Source of the DNA: Seriola aureovittata
Lineage: Eukaryota > Chordata > Actinopteri > Carangiformes > Carangidae
Length of the DNA: 64,000 nucleotides
Reading direction: 5' to 3'
NCBI RefSeq assembly: GCF_021018895.1
Contig: NC_079365.1
Span: forward strand, 18,284,001 to 18,348,000
In this document: piece by piece, positions 36,421-49,678 of the stretch
Numbering within the stretch: the first letter of the stretch is position 1
Layout of the letters: each line of letters starts with the position of its first letter
Translations under genes and position numbers: made by a program
The notes under the pieces: generated by a model
Told to the model about the DNA's origin: nothing
The model's database searches: none
What the model saw: the letters and a program-made list of their open reading frames with translations, nothing else

Positions 36421-38920
36421 AGAAGCGATGGGAAAAACAACGACATAGATATTCCGCGCCTTATGGCTTCATCTTCATTTCTCCCCAGATCCCATATTGT
36501 ACCTGTTACACACCTGTTATTTCTAGGTAAGCATGAGAAACAAACCTGTAATTTAAACAATCCAGTATCCAAGTATAATAACAACATAATATGAAGAAAA
36601 CAATAATCAAATACTTGTTCACGCATTTGCCTATATTTCTAATATACAAGGGCTTTGCAAAATAGATTGCTGTAGTCATAGAAACACTGATATCATATCT
36701 TATTCATTTGGTGAAGTCTTCCATTTATACTAATACATTTCATTTCAGGCTGCAGGGGCTGCAGCTAAATAGTATTTTCATTACTGATTAATGTGCTTAT
36801 TAATTAGTCTACTAATTGATTAATTGTTTTGTCAGAAAATAGAGAAAAATGCTGATTATAACTTCTCAGAGCCCAACGTGACGTGAGATCAACAGCCCAA
36901 AACCCTCTTGTCTAGTTACTAGCTTTTCTGCAGCTTGTATCACATAGTCTTCAACAGTGGATGGAGTTTGCACAGTTCTAATAAAGGTGAATCTGTTGGT
37001 TCTGTATCTGCCCAGTAGCTGGTATTGTTTCATCCACATCACTTGTAGTACTTCTTGGCCTGGATTAAAAGTGGAACCTTGGGAAACATTGACAAAGCAA
37101 GTCTAACAAAAGCTTCAGCTTTTTGTGGAGCTTTCAATAAAAGAATGAGCTGTTGTGAATGAATTCTTAAGCCAGCACAGATAAAAAGTCTAAAAAAGTG
37201 CTGCAGATGAAATTGCAACAGTTACAGAACTCACATGTCAACAGATCCATCTGTGTGCAAACTCTGTCAGCTAATGAAGACTGGGTGATATTTTTGAAAG
37301 CTCTAAGTGGACCTTGAGTTGGGTCTGTTTTATCAATCAGTAGGATCTGCTTTCAAAGTCTTGCCCCCATTTTTTCTAATTTATATTTTGTTGGCCTAAT
37401 ATAAGTGAAAGTTAAATATTTTGTCCAAAAATAGCCTTTTTATCTGACCTGTGTATCAGATATCCTACCTATATGCCTCTGTTGCTGGGTAACTGCATGT
37501 GTATGCACTGAGAGCCTCTGTAAACCAACATTACATTTATTTCATTTTAACTTACCTGACACATAAAATGGATTTTGCATTATTCTCTTTTTTATTACAT
37601 TACATCAGGAGTCTTAGGTTATGTCCCCTCAGTATTGTTTCTGGGAATTTTAGGACTGTTTTAGGAGGGGTTCAAATTCTACAGTTACAGGCAAACTATA
37701 TTTCTTTAGAGGTGGATTAAATGACAATTGTAAATTAATAAAGAAAAAAACAAATCAAAATACAGATTTATGTATATATGTGTGTGGTTCAATGTATGCT
37801 CCTGGAAGTGTCTGTTCTTTGAAACTGAGTTTTGACCATAATATATGGAGATAACATTTACAGAAAATGTAACTGATCAATTGACCAAATAATAAAATAT
37901 AATGTGGAATCAGTCTTTCTGATAAGGTGAGTTGCCAAAAATTCTTCCATTAGAATAACTGCAGTTAATTTTGTAACCTTGTGGTTCAATTGGTACAAGA
38001 TTAAACAGTAATGTTATGGGTTTGTGCTCCATCAAAGCCAACAATGATTTTTGTTAAATGAACTTCCTCCACTGGCAGGAGAAGATGCACTTACTTCAAA
38101 TTGCAGCAGGATCATTTGCCCGTGCTAAGATAAAGTCATTTTACCATGCCAGCAGGCTTTTTTTAAATTTATTGATGTATTATCACTCATTTTATAGTGT
38201 CCACAATCCAGATTAAACTGTGATGTGCTTATATCAAGCTATATCTACCTGCAACCATATAGAGTAAGACAATTGGTTTAGATGTGAATGGTAAAATACA
38301 AATTCAACTAAAACAAACAAACACACAAACAGTACTAGAACAGTCTTATTTTTATGCATGCCCCCTCCCATACTGTAAAATACATAGCTTACTGTATGTA
38401 GTCAGGTAGACGAGAGTTATTCAGAGAGCTAAACCTGTCAAAGAGGACCGTACCAAATATTGATTTTGAAACAAAAAACAAATCTTCAGTCTTGGTTAGC
38501 TTTAAACAGACTGGAAGGTTTTATGTATTTATGACATAAGAAAAGACTTTCTTACTTTTCTTAATTCAACACTTCACTGAGCCTCAGATATCTTCCCAGG
38601 GTCAGTGTGCACTCTCCTCAATAGGCGACTAGTTTTATGTTCAGTTCTTTGCAAGAATATCTTCACTCTACATCTTTTTTCTCTTTGTGTTACAACATTT
38701 GGATTTTTGTTTGTGGCATCGCAAGATTTAAGCCAATCTGTTTTTTACTTTAAATGAGGAGAGGGAAATGTTGTCTTTCAAAGGCTGATGCTGGCTTGTT
38801 AACTTCTGTATACATATATAAACTTATACTGAGCTTTTTGAGGCTTGACATAAACATCTCCAAAAGAGACCAAAACCCAATAACATTCATATTTGTGTTA
38901 GTCTCCATTAATCTGTATTC
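36421..38920. other. Intergenic spacer, brpf3 to glutamate receptor
   Basis: AT-rich and without a supportable gene. A partial MITE of the AATCGATTAATCG family is at about 36736-36893 (GGCTGCAGCTAAATAG, GTTTTGTCAGAAAATAG, CAACAGCCCAAAACCC). Confidence 0.5.
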
Positions 38921-39238
38921 AGGGGCGTGGCGGCCTCAAGGTTAGAGATGCAAACGTGTGACTGGAGGGTCACAGGTTCATTTCCAAGACTAGCAAATCT
39001 GGCTGGGAAAAGTGAAAAGAAGCCTCTCCCTCATCAGCACTACTGTGGTGCTCTTGAGCTACGCCCTGAACCTAAACTGCTCCAGTGGCCAATAGGTCAG
39101 ACCGTGTACTGACTGTTGTACTGGGCAGCTTCCAGGTGTGAATCTGTGTAACTGTGTGAATGTGGTCAGTGTGTTGCTGTAAAAGAAAAACTGCCTCCTA
39201 GTGAAACTACCCTGAATAAATAAAGGTTAAAAAATTCA
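38921..39238 (+). mobile_element. tRNA-derived SINE
   Basis: The head has a tRNA-like A box (GGCGGCCTCAAGGTTAGAGA) and B box (GGTTCATTTCC), followed by a body with CCTCTCCCTCATCAGCAC and GTGAATGTGGTCAGTGTG, ending GAATAAATAAAGGTT. This layout is a common teleost SINE. It is not a functional tRNA: the cloverleaf is degraded. Confidence 0.75.
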
Positions 39239-39907
39239 ATGTACTTCTTCAACAGTTATACTTTATGTATACAGTAGCTTCCTGTAAGTGTAATACATAC
39301 ATTGTGTGACAGCCGCCTCTATAGCTTCATGAGCTTCAAATATTCAACTTTGTTCACATGTAATGTAAATATCACAAAACCCATGATACTTAGCTAAAGT
39401 ACAATACATGTATTATGTTACTGCTCTCTAACAAGATGATGTGACTCAGATGCTTTTTTATTCATTTATATTATTAAGATATTCTATGGGTCATTCTTAG
39501 TACAAATCACCACATTTTAATCCATACTGGAAGCTGTATGTTCGTACTTCACGCTGCTTCTCCCCAACCCTTCAAAATTCTTCCACTTTCTCCACCCACA
39601 AACACTTCGTTGGCTGTCTTAACACATTTGAATCTGAAAAACTTCAGATCACGCTGCATTACTGGGGTCTGTCTGAAGCCTGACGTGCCAATCCAGCAGT
39701 CACATCTTGGACTCTCGTCAGGTAAGGACATTCATCTTCTGTATGTTCTCTTCACCGATTTTCAGTTTTTAAACTATTTAATGTAATGGTTTGAATCACA
39801 TTTTTGCATTTGTATCAAGAAAGATCTCAACATACATTTATTTCAGTTTATCCATGTGATCATTCTGGTGCACCATCAACCTCTAACTGTCTATTTTTAA
39901 CTCTTAG
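39239..39907 (+). promoter_or_regulatory. Receptor gene 5' region with untranslated exon
   Basis: An untranslated exon probably ends at 39721 (GTCAG|GTAAGG) and splices to the acceptor at 39906-39907 (CTCTTAG), just before the ATG at 39909. The promoter and start site cannot be placed. Confidence 0.45.
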
Positions 39908-39908
39908 G

Positions 39909-42900
39909 ATGCAGATCAGCAGAAACAAGATGCTGTTTGGCTTCTTTGCACTGTCCTTTGGGTTTTTCCTGGAAACGGGAATCTGTGCTGCAGGTAAGGG
40001 AATTTTATTCATCTTAGGTTTGTACTTATGCAGAAATAGAGCAATTTAACAGATTTCACCAGGGTTGTTAGACAATGCTGACAATTGTTTTGTTGTTTTT
40101 TTACCTCAAATGTATAAAGTGATTGAGTGTACGCTGATGTAGAAGTCGGTCTGATTGACAACATTAGAAAAAAAGAAAAGAAAAAAAATTGGTTTCTGGA
40201 CACTAATATTTCTAAGTTTGACCCGGTCACTGCATTTGTAATTCAGTGTGGTGGCAGCTTGCTTTTTACTTGTGCCAAATTCCTCATGTTTTCACTGCTG
40301 GATTTGGTAGAAATTTCTCAGGCTTGACAAGACATAAATACATAGACTGTCAAATCGGATGAATATCAAAGTGTAGTGCCACATCCTGTCCAACTCTTGT
40401 AGAAAAACAGACAAGGAAGCAAGCCAGTAGACACTGTCACAAAAAATGGCAATAAATCAACTCTATGGAGCAAACAAAGACTCTGTGTTCAGAGTGGCCA
40501 AAAAGTGACAGGGGCTTGAAGAGCTTGTATACGTGTCATCTTTTGAAAAGGAGGATCTGATGGTTGTCAGGATCACCCCGTGGTGATGGATCCCTGAGGC
40601 CTTGGCCTGAATTGAGGCTTTTGATACTCTTTGACTGCCCTCCCATCCCACAGTGCCATGGCACTGAGACTCTTTGAATTAACACACTGCTCTAAATAGA
40701 TTGTGGTCTGCAAAATGTTTTCAAGTAGAAAAGGAGAGTGGCCAGATCTCTAGGATACCGGAAACCAGTTGTGGCTAGAAGGTCAAGTCATGTACCCCAA
40801 AATTCACCTCAGACATCTCTGCGTGTCAGAGCAAAGTCTGAAGACGGCCCCTACACAAATGAGTCGCTCTCTTACTGTAATGTATCCTCATTATTTGTTG
40901 TGTCCTCATTCCATCCCAACTGTTCAGTTTTCATAGACAAGATGATTTATACAAGATTTATTATACATTTTTGATAATGTTTCACCCCAAGAATGAGGTA
41001 ACATTTACATTGTCTGCATTTTATATTGCATTTTCAACCATATCAAAAAACAACTAAGCTATAAATGCAAAAATACTATTAGCAAGAGTCTACATCCATG
41101 CTAGCTTATTTTGCAATGCTTTTAAACTAGATACTAATGTCAGTAAAGTCACCATCACCAAAATCCTTTGTGCCAATCCATCCTGTAGTTATTAAGATAT
41201 TTCACCAGACATTTGAGAACTAGGACCTGTCGTTGGTGCTAGATAATAAGTCAGAGGATCAACAAAGACAAAGGGATTCATCCTCTGGTGGCCACGAATG
41301 TCTGTATAAAATTTCATGTTTATCCAATTAATAATTGTTGAGACATGGTTGTGTAAAAGATACTTTTGAGAAAAATTATGAAAGGTTTGGGAGCTACTAA
41401 TCCAAACGTTATTGCATTAACTTGCTCCTTACTCTTCCCCCTCATCATCAGTGCAATCTGAGCTGAGAATCACAACTATAAAGGTAGTTTTATCTTTACC
41501 TTTCTGACTCTTAATACTTAAGCTTGTCACTGTGAATACAAGATCAAAGATAAAGCACATTTTACTGATTATCTTTTAACATTTTTCCTTATAGCAAGAG
41601 CCATATACAATTTCCAAGGGCACTCAGCTGGAAGGCTTTTGCATGGACCTGCTGTCTGAAGTTGCCAAGAAACTGGGCTTTAAGTACAGAGTGCAGCTGG
41701 TGAAAGATGGTTCGTACGGCAGGCAAGATGACAATGGGAACTGGAATGGGATGATTGGAGAGGTGGTGAGAGGGGTGAGTATATGAAAACTGACATTTGA
41801 AGGAGTCAAAGGACAGCAGAGTACTCTGTAGAAGCTTGAGTCGTCGAGCTGGCAACTGTTGCATTCAAAATAAGTCAATATGTGGCGGGGTTGTTGGTTA
41901 AATTAAAAACTCTTCAACCCCTTAACAATTTTCTATAAATGTATGTCTATAATATCTTCTTACACACGTTCAATGTTTTGATGCATTCCCCTGCAGGAGG
42001 CAGATCTTGCGATCGCTCCACTGACTCTCACTGCAGCCCGTGAGAAAGCCGTGGGGATGACCAAACCGTTCATGCAAACAGGAATCAGCATCCTGCTGAG
42101 GAAGGACATCTCGGAGGGATCGGGCTTCTTTGATTTTCTGACCCCCTTTACAGCTGAGACCTGGGTCGGCATCCTCATTGCCTATCTGGGGACTGCTGCA
42201 AGCATCTTTATAGTTGCCAGGTTGGTAATGCAAGAAGTTGAATCTTTCATCTATTTATCGTTGTTTACTGATGGGGTTGTATATGGATTTAAATGTGAAC
42301 ATCTACTTATTTTCTGGGGATATTTCCACATTTTTGCAAGCAGTGGAGTGGTGTTACATTAATGATTCTTTTTATTTTTTTACGTGACTGCAGAATCAGC
42401 CCGTGTGAGTGGAGTCAGCCTCAGAGTGAACAGAACCGATTCAGCTTCCTCCACAGCCTGTGGTACACAGCTGGAGCTCTGACTCTTCAAGGTAAACAGC
42501 AAAACCAGACACTTCGTATGCCAACACAGCAAATGGAGAGGAGAGTCTCTGTACTACTCATTTGTTTCTTTTTATCTGCAAAACTTCTCTTTCTCATATA
42601 GAATAACATTTCTTCCTTGTGTTCCTTTTCGTGTTGTCAGGTGCTGGTCCTCACCCCAAAGCTCTTTCAGGTCGTGTCATCTGCTGCAGCTGGTGGTTTT
42701 TTACTGTTGTCCTCCTGGCTTGTTATTTCTCCAACCTCAGCTCCTCTAAGAGCTCTGAGTCAGCTCAGCTGATGGTGAAAGGATTTGAGGACTTGGCCAA
42801 TCAGGACACAATTGAGTATGGCTGCCTGGCTGGCTCTTCCACCCTTGCCTTCTTTAAGGTGAGAATGAAGATGTTGATCTCTCAGTTGTTAAGACTTGAA

Positions 42901-44362
42901 AGACAACTCGTGCATTGGATTACTTATCTCATGGCAGCTTTTATGCAATCCAATTATTATTTTCTCTTTCATCCAGAATTCAAACAACCCAGTGTATCGC
43001 AGAATCTATGAACACATGGAGAGAACTAAGAGTTTCGTGTCATCTATGGATGAGGGGGTCCGGCGTGCAAAAGAGGGCAACTTCGCCTTTATTGGAGAAT
43101 CTGTCTCTCTAGACTTGGCAGTGGCGCGGCATTGTGAACTGGTCAGAGCTCATGAAGTCGTTGGCATGAGAGGATACAGCATTGCTGCTGCGTTTGGTGA
43201 GGCTGCTCATTTTAAGACCTCTAAATAATTGAATTAAAAAGAAAAATGTTGAAATAGTGTAGCTAACATTACACCTATCAATTTCCTCAAGGTTCTCCTT
43301 TGATAAAGAACCTCAGTGTGGCAATCCTTCAATTGAGTGAAGCTGGAGAGCTGGCTTACCTGCGAAGCAAGTGGTGGGCCAGCAGCTGCATAGCAGACAG
43401 GACCAAGTCTTCACCTGTGCAGCTGCACAGCCTCAAGGGGATGTTCCTGGTTCTTTCCCTGGGCTTGGGGCTGGGAGCACTGTTGGCTGTCCTGGAGCTC
43501 ACCTCTAAGAGTCGCAGGGGTGCAGTGGAGCAGAGGGTATTTGCAAATGCATTCACAAATCACATTACTGCTGACAAAAAAAAACAAAAAACCTTCATCG
43601 CCAAAGTGTTAACTTTCCAGAAACTAATGCAAGTAGTATTGTTTTCAGCTTGACAATGTGCATTTGTGTTTATACAGTAGGATTTGAAACTCTTTCATAA
43701 GCCTTGAGACTGCAGCCTTTGCTGAACCATTTAAAGACATTAAAAATTAATTATAATGAACTTCTGGTTGTTAAACCAGTCAGGAGCCGACATCACATTT
43801 AGTTTTTGTCTACGTATAGCCCAATTTATAAGTCTGTTGAAGATGTGGTTCATAAACACTACATATCTTGGCATCTAACTCCAACATTAGCAAATCCATT
43901 GAGTCACCTCCTAGATTCTGCCACAAGAGGGTGTCTGACATAAGAGACTAGTTAAATCTGATGTGCCAATAACACCCAATAACATCCCCAGTGGTAATTT
44001 TCCTTGTCATAATTGTGTATGATGTAACTTTCTGATCAGAGGTAATAAGTTCACTCATCCTTCAATTGACAGGGGCATTTTTGTTAAAGGTAGAATCACA
44101 TATCTGGGCACTTTAATTCTTTTTGTAATATGATTTATTTTTAGTGCAGTTTGTTTTGTTCTAAAAGCTCCTTCTTGGTATGAGTCTGGCCACGTTCACA
44201 TTAAATTCATCAACATATTGACACATTAACTGATTTATATTTTTATCTCTCCCTCAGAAATCCTGTTGCACTGTGCTGACTGAAGAACTGAGTCTGCGCT
44301 TGAGGACCAGCAATGCAAGCAGACCCCAGGAAAATGTAGACAAAGATAAAGAAAAGGCATAG
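39909..44362 (+). CDS. Kainate-binding-protein-like ionotropic glutamate receptor
   Basis: A short receptor of the kind described as kainate-binding proteins in fish, frog and chick, lacking the large amino-terminal domain. Exons 39909-39993, 41452-41483, 41595-41774, 41997-42220, 42394-42491, 42641-42858, 42977-43196, 43292-43536 and 44258-44362 give 1407 nt, 468 residues. Signal peptide about 1-28; S1 with EPY, DLAIAPLTLTAAREKA (Arg 114 should bind the ligand carboxylate); M1 about 151-172; pore loop ending ALTLQG with Gln at the Q/R site (206); M3 about 219-241; S2 with GESVSLD (Glu 320 should bind the ligand amine); M4 about 403-422; tail about 40 residues. Odd: M3 reads ACYFSNLSSS where most family members have SYTANLAAF. 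Ligand binding is expected, but channel activity is doubtful. I do not assign a symbol. Confidence 0.9.
40985..41365. repeat. Percomorph interspersed repeat, copy 1
   Basis: Contains GGATTCATCCTCTGGTGGCC, then GAATGTCTGTATAAAATTTC and TTAATAATTGTTGAGACATG, in intron 1 of the receptor. This matches a widespread noncoding repeat of spiny-rayed fish, also seen at 52030-52500 and 57520-57740. Left boundary is approximate. Confidence 0.6.
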
Positions 44363-44503
44363 AAATGATCTAGAAACATGTTTTTACCATGTTTGAAAAC
44401 TGTGATCCTTTTAACTTTTAGTTTTTTTTCTTTTGATGACATTTGACAAACATTAGCTGAAGTGTAGGTTTTGAACTTTCTTACTTGAAAAGATACATTA
44501 GAA

Positions 44504-44545
44504 AATAAAAAAACTTGCATTTTTATTAAAAATAATTAGTTTATT
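44504..44545. promoter_or_regulatory. Tail-to-tail polyadenylation signals, receptor and plch2
   Basis: A plus-strand AATAAA at 44504-44509 fits the receptor transcript, 142 bp past its stop. A minus-strand AATAAA at 44540-44545, with another at 44522-44527, fits plch2. If both are used, the two mRNAs end within a few tens of bases of each other or overlap. Confidence 0.5.
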
Positions 44546-45031
44546 GATTTTCAAGTACAAATGCTACAGTTCCAATGAAAAAGCAAACATTATAGTTAAA
44601 ATATTACGAAAATAACTGTTGAAACCATTCTTGCTTAAACTTGAAAACTTTTTACTAACAAATAGGGATCATGTACTTTATGAGTTTTCTGTTACTTTTC
44701 TATGACTCTACATCATGCTGTTTTGTACAGTTGGCAATGGCATCAATTTCTTTTTAAAAAGTATTTCATGCATAAAAACTGTGTTGTTTGTAAACATTCC
44801 AGCAGCATGAGTACAACAGTGTGGATTGTAAACATTACAGCAGACCTAAAATAATAAAAAAAAAAAACTGTCTAATTGTGAAATTCTGCTTCGTGTCTTC
44901 CCATTTATCTAGAAAGAAAATCAGAACTACTTTGTGACTCAGTCACATTTTGTTTGTTCTCCCACACCTCCTTTGTTGTTCATCTTCTTCTTCGTCTTCT
45001 GAAGGAGCTTGTTGTCTTTGGAGTCACAAAT

Positions 45032-48000
45032 TTAAACTGTGGTCGAATCTAGAAAACCCAAAAAAAACAAAAACCAGGATTTAATACAGCCACTTTCATA
45101 TTTGTTTTTTTATTTTACTCTACAAATATCAATCTCAAATCATCCATGACTCACCATCTGGAAAAAGTGGTGATTTACAGCGGATTTCTCTCATCTTCTG
45201 GTCAAAAAGGGCCTTCATCTCCCTCTGCAGGGTGCCCTCACGCTTCTCTGCATCGGCTGGCAAACAGGAGGGCACAAACTCCAGGCTGTCGGTGCTGCCG
45301 CCGCTGCTGCTGCATGTGCTGTCCGACAGGCAGAGACCATTGGGTATGTGTCTCACCTGGTTACTGTAGCTGCCACAGTTTTGTGCTCTCTGTGTTTGCC
45401 AGTGGAAAGCAGGTTTGTGCTTCACCATCGGTGTCTGAGGAGAGGTAGTCTGTTTTCGAGGGCAACTGCGTGAGCGGACCTTTGTTCGTATGGGGGTGGG
45501 CGGTCGGGGGGTGGCTGGAGCCTCTAAGGTCCGTCTCACCCTTGCGGGGGATGCTGGGGGGATAAGTGGAGGAGGTTTGGCTTCAGGCTGGGGCAGAGGC
45601 TGTGGCACGGGCTCAGGCTGAGGGAGTGAACCGCTCTGACTCGAAGCTTCTGGTGGTCGCTCGGGTTCAATTGCAGTTTGTGGTTCTACTGATAATTCCT
45701 CAGATGGTTCAGGCTGCTCTGGTTCAAGTGTCTGAAGTGTCTCCTGCTCAGCACAGTTTGACTCTGTTGGTTCATTAAGTTCATTCTCCAATTCTTCTTG
45801 AATTGGATTTTGGCTGTCAGGAGCAGGACCATCAGGGCAAGAAGCCTGGGAAGAGGACTCAAGGTCAAAGTTATCCGCTATCACACAGGGAGCAGGCCCC
45901 ATGTGGTGGGAGTCAGTGGAGGACATCCGGCTGAAGATCCCTCTCCTTGTCTCTGGTGGTTCATGAATTTTGACTCTGTGAGCACGCCTCACTGGCTCAC
46001 TCATGGTTCCTTTGTGGATGGCAGCCTTGGCTGCTGGCCCATGTACCAGAGGAGACATTTCCCCATTCCTGCTGTCCTGAGAGATTGTATCCAGATCCTT
46101 GCGGAAGTACAGAGCACGTCCATCTTCTGAGGACAGGACGGAGAAGTCTAGAGAAGGCTGCCTTTGATGGCCCTTTATATGCTTCTGAGCTGCTTTTCGG
46201 ATGTGTTTCCTGGCAGCTTGCACTGCATTTGAGGGTTTGATCTGTTTTACAATGGACACAACAAGGTTTTAAGATATACTTAGATGAAGCTGAAATTAGA
46301 TGTGTGTTTGTTATTTTGAAATTACTCACCTTTCCTGTGATATCATTGATAGCGACATGAACAAAGATGGATGACTCTGCCATCCCCTCCAGGTACACAT
46401 GCCGATAACCTACAAATTATGCATTAAAAAAATCATGTTAAACTAAATTTCTTTCATATTTAAAGAATTTGGAAAATATGCTTCTTGCACGGAATTTACT
46501 GATTGACATGTTAAGTCTCATTTATTTTTTCTGTATGAAAACTGAAGTGTACAAAGGACATTTTTAAGAAGGATTATGTGTAGGACTGGGTGCAGCAACT
46601 TCTTGGAGGCTTGTAATTACTAAGTTACTGTGAGATACATTGTGTTGATAAGTGAGTTTTAGAGCTGCTGGTATTTTGTGATCTTTTGGAAAGAGCCTGT
46701 TTCCAGTCTTTATGCTACACTAAGCTAACTGGCTGCTGTCTGTAGCCTTACTGACTGGGCAGATATGAGAGTGGCTTCAAGCATTGTCTCTCTCTCTGTA
46801 TGACAACAAATAAGCATATTATCCAAAATCTGATTTTTTTTTTCATTACAAAAGATATTTTGGAAAAGTGTTCTCTGAGCACACTCACAGTAAAATATGT
46901 CCATCACAGATATCATTTTATGTACCTGGCATAATACTGGTGAAAGCTACAGTCCTCTGTCCAATGAAATCTCGTCCAATAGGATCATGATCCCACACCT
47001 GGAAACGCACCAAGGCGATCTGTGGCATTTGAATATTGAAGACGAGGGTCTCCTCCCACATTGGGTTGAAACCTGAGTGACAGAAAAAGGGAAGTTACAC
47101 AGAGTTCGAAGCACAGAAGTTGACTCGGTTTGACAAACTTTGAATTGCAAGATGGAGTTTGCACAGATACCATTATCATCCACCACTCTGGTCTGCTGCT
47201 TGGAACAATCAACAGGTAGACCGATAATCTCAACCTCCACAAAGGGATCAATAATCTGAAAGTGTAAAAACATGAAGAAAAACAGAATTTTAGTGATAAA
47301 ATTGTTTTTTTTAAAGATGTTTCTTAATGATGTAGCCACGATTTTATGCCAGTGTATTTTGGCCTCACCTCTCCTCTGTCCCCAAACATTGAGTCTTTAG
47401 GTTTGGGGAGCTGCTGTCCACTGATGATCTTTAGCACTAACTGAGTCTTTCTGTGTCCTGGTAGAGGATCATCCAACATGGGGTTAAAGGCAGCTGAGAA
47501 AAAAAAAACAAAAACAAGAAAAGTTACACTGTTTTCACACAGGGACATCTGCCATTCACTCTTCACACACTGTAATATACACATACCTTTACACATGCAC
47601 TTAGGTTTCAGGATATATCCACAGTTTCCGTTGCTTGAGAACTTGGCTTGGTTCAGTTCAAGCATACGTCCCTCTGTCTGATAGTTCATTGCAACTAAAA
47701 TGAAACACACATTTATACAAATCAAGAGCTGCTACAATATTGAACAGACAGCTTTTGTTATTTTCTAAAATGAGGCAAGAGCCTATTGTAGTCTCTGATG
47801 GTCTTACCCATGTGACACCCTGCATTCCAGTATGGTTGTGGGTTGAAGTTGCTTGAGTCCACTCTGTAGTTGGACGGGTAGACTCTTAGAAGCTGGCGCT
47901 GGTTGAAACGCACTAACCTACCTGGCTTCAGCTGTAAGATCTGGTTCATAACAGTCTCATTGAGGGATGATACCTGCCAACTGTTCGCAAATGCTGCCAG

Positions 48001-49607
48001 ATAGAAACAAGATAGCATCAAGGATCCATTCTTAAAACTAACAATGAACGGTAGGATATACTTGTGGTAAACAAACAAAAAAAAACCTAGTTGGATGTTC
48101 ACTTTAATGTCTCTTGAATTTACCTTGAGTTTCTATGTCATGCACACGGACAGATTTCGTGTATTTGACCAGGTCAGACAGAGCTCGAGACAACCTCATC
48201 GTTTTTCTCTTCCTGAAGAAAGAGTTATAGTAAGTATTAGTGTATTTGAGAATACTAGGAGCATTAGATTGCTGGAATTTCTTAATTCAATAAATGACTA
48301 ACAGTCTTACTTGGGATGATAAACAATCTGGGCCCTTTCCCTGCTGCTGCTGTTGTCCGACTCTCCATCAGACATCGCTTTGTTTTTTACTCGAATTCTC
48401 TTTTTCCTCTGAAAAAGATCATTCAAAAAAAGTTTCAAACTAGTCTAAACAGTAAGCAAATTTTTACTAGCATATTTATCAGAGGAACTGTGGTTGAAAT
48501 TATATAAATGATAAAAAGGCTCGGAAAGTTCTGTGAATGAGATTTTAAACAATAATACATCAGCAAACAATTATTTTCTATCTAAAGATATAGTGCAGTA
48601 ATGACGTCCTGAGCAGAAAACAAAGTCACAAACTGGGTAATCTGAGTTTCTCTGTATCCTTATCTGATCTGGCAGCGCATGCGTGTTAGTGCGTGTACGC
48701 GTGCGTGTTAGTGCATGGGAGTCCTATACAACTGTTTATAAACACACGGGACCGCCCACAGGTCAGGTGAGATGCAACGTAGCCCATGGCTACTACTAGC
48801 TCAACTCCTGGTGGCCTGTCAAAAACATCCATAAAGTTTTAAAAGTTTTAAAAGCTTTTACTGGCTCCATCGGTGTCTTAAGGGTCCTCCTGGCTCTGGT
48901 CCCAGCTGACCCTGGAGCCTGTACCGGCTTGGCTTTACTGAGGTGGAGAGACCTACGAGCTGCTAAAGGGCTCCAGCTTGACTCCAAACTGGCTTTTCTT
49001 CTCTTCAATGTGTAAGTAACTTGATGGCTACACAATGTTACTTGTCTGTTTTCATTAGTGACCGGCTACAGAAGGCATGATTACGTGAGCTAACTTGCTG
49101 TTAACCGTATTATGAGTTTGATCTGCAAAAATGTTGCTATCGCGAGCTAACTAGCTTACTGCCTCCGTTGCCATGGAGCATATCGCGGCACTGCTAGCGT
49201 GGGCTAATGGTTGTGGCTGGAGTGTTTGTTTTTGTTTTGGCTGTCTTGTACACATGGTAGCTTTTTCTTCAGTTGTGCTTCTTGCTGTGTGTTTTGTGGC
49301 TGTTTCCACTGGGATTCCTGGATGACTGAAAACGTCAAGGGAGGGGAGTCGGGGTCGTGGCCAAACCGAGGCTGGAGGTGTGGCTGACGAAGCAATTGTT
49401 TTGGTCTGAGATGCTGGTGGTCTAGTGCGACATCTAGTGGCAGTAACGATCGTTTACACAACCCTTCAAAAGCTTGACAATTAACAAATTTCAGACCTTT
49501 CGTTTGAAGCTCCTTATGATCGATCTGCCAAATCGTCTCTTCTTTTTGGGCTGATTGGCTGAAGTAACACTATTCCCATCCTGAAACAGTCAAACATAAT
49601 ATATTAA

Positions 49608-49678
<71 letters not shown>

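Noticed and set aside
36264..36626. 120-codon minus-strand ORF over the brpf3 promoter
   Set aside because: No homology; overlaps CpG-rich promoter sequence and cannot splice in frame to brpf3.
38925..39000. A tRNA gene from the A and B boxes
   Set aside because: The cloverleaf does not close and the body and tail are those of a SINE.
38927..39112. 61-codon ORF
   Set aside because: Lies entirely within the tRNA-derived SINE.
45798..46130. 110-codon plus-strand ORF
   Set aside because: Antisense shadow of the large plch2 exon 20; no family resemblance.
48796..49035. Basic minus-strand ORF as an extra plch2 exon
   Set aside because: Exons 11 and 12 already join in phase; the ORF has no in-frame ATG upstream and no clear acceptor in the needed phase.
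49173..49335. Short hydrophobic plus-strand ORF ([13 protein letters not shown]...) resembling a signal peptide
   Set aside because: About 50 codons, rich in Trp, Cys and Val from TG-rich DNA, with no continuation or homologue that I can name.
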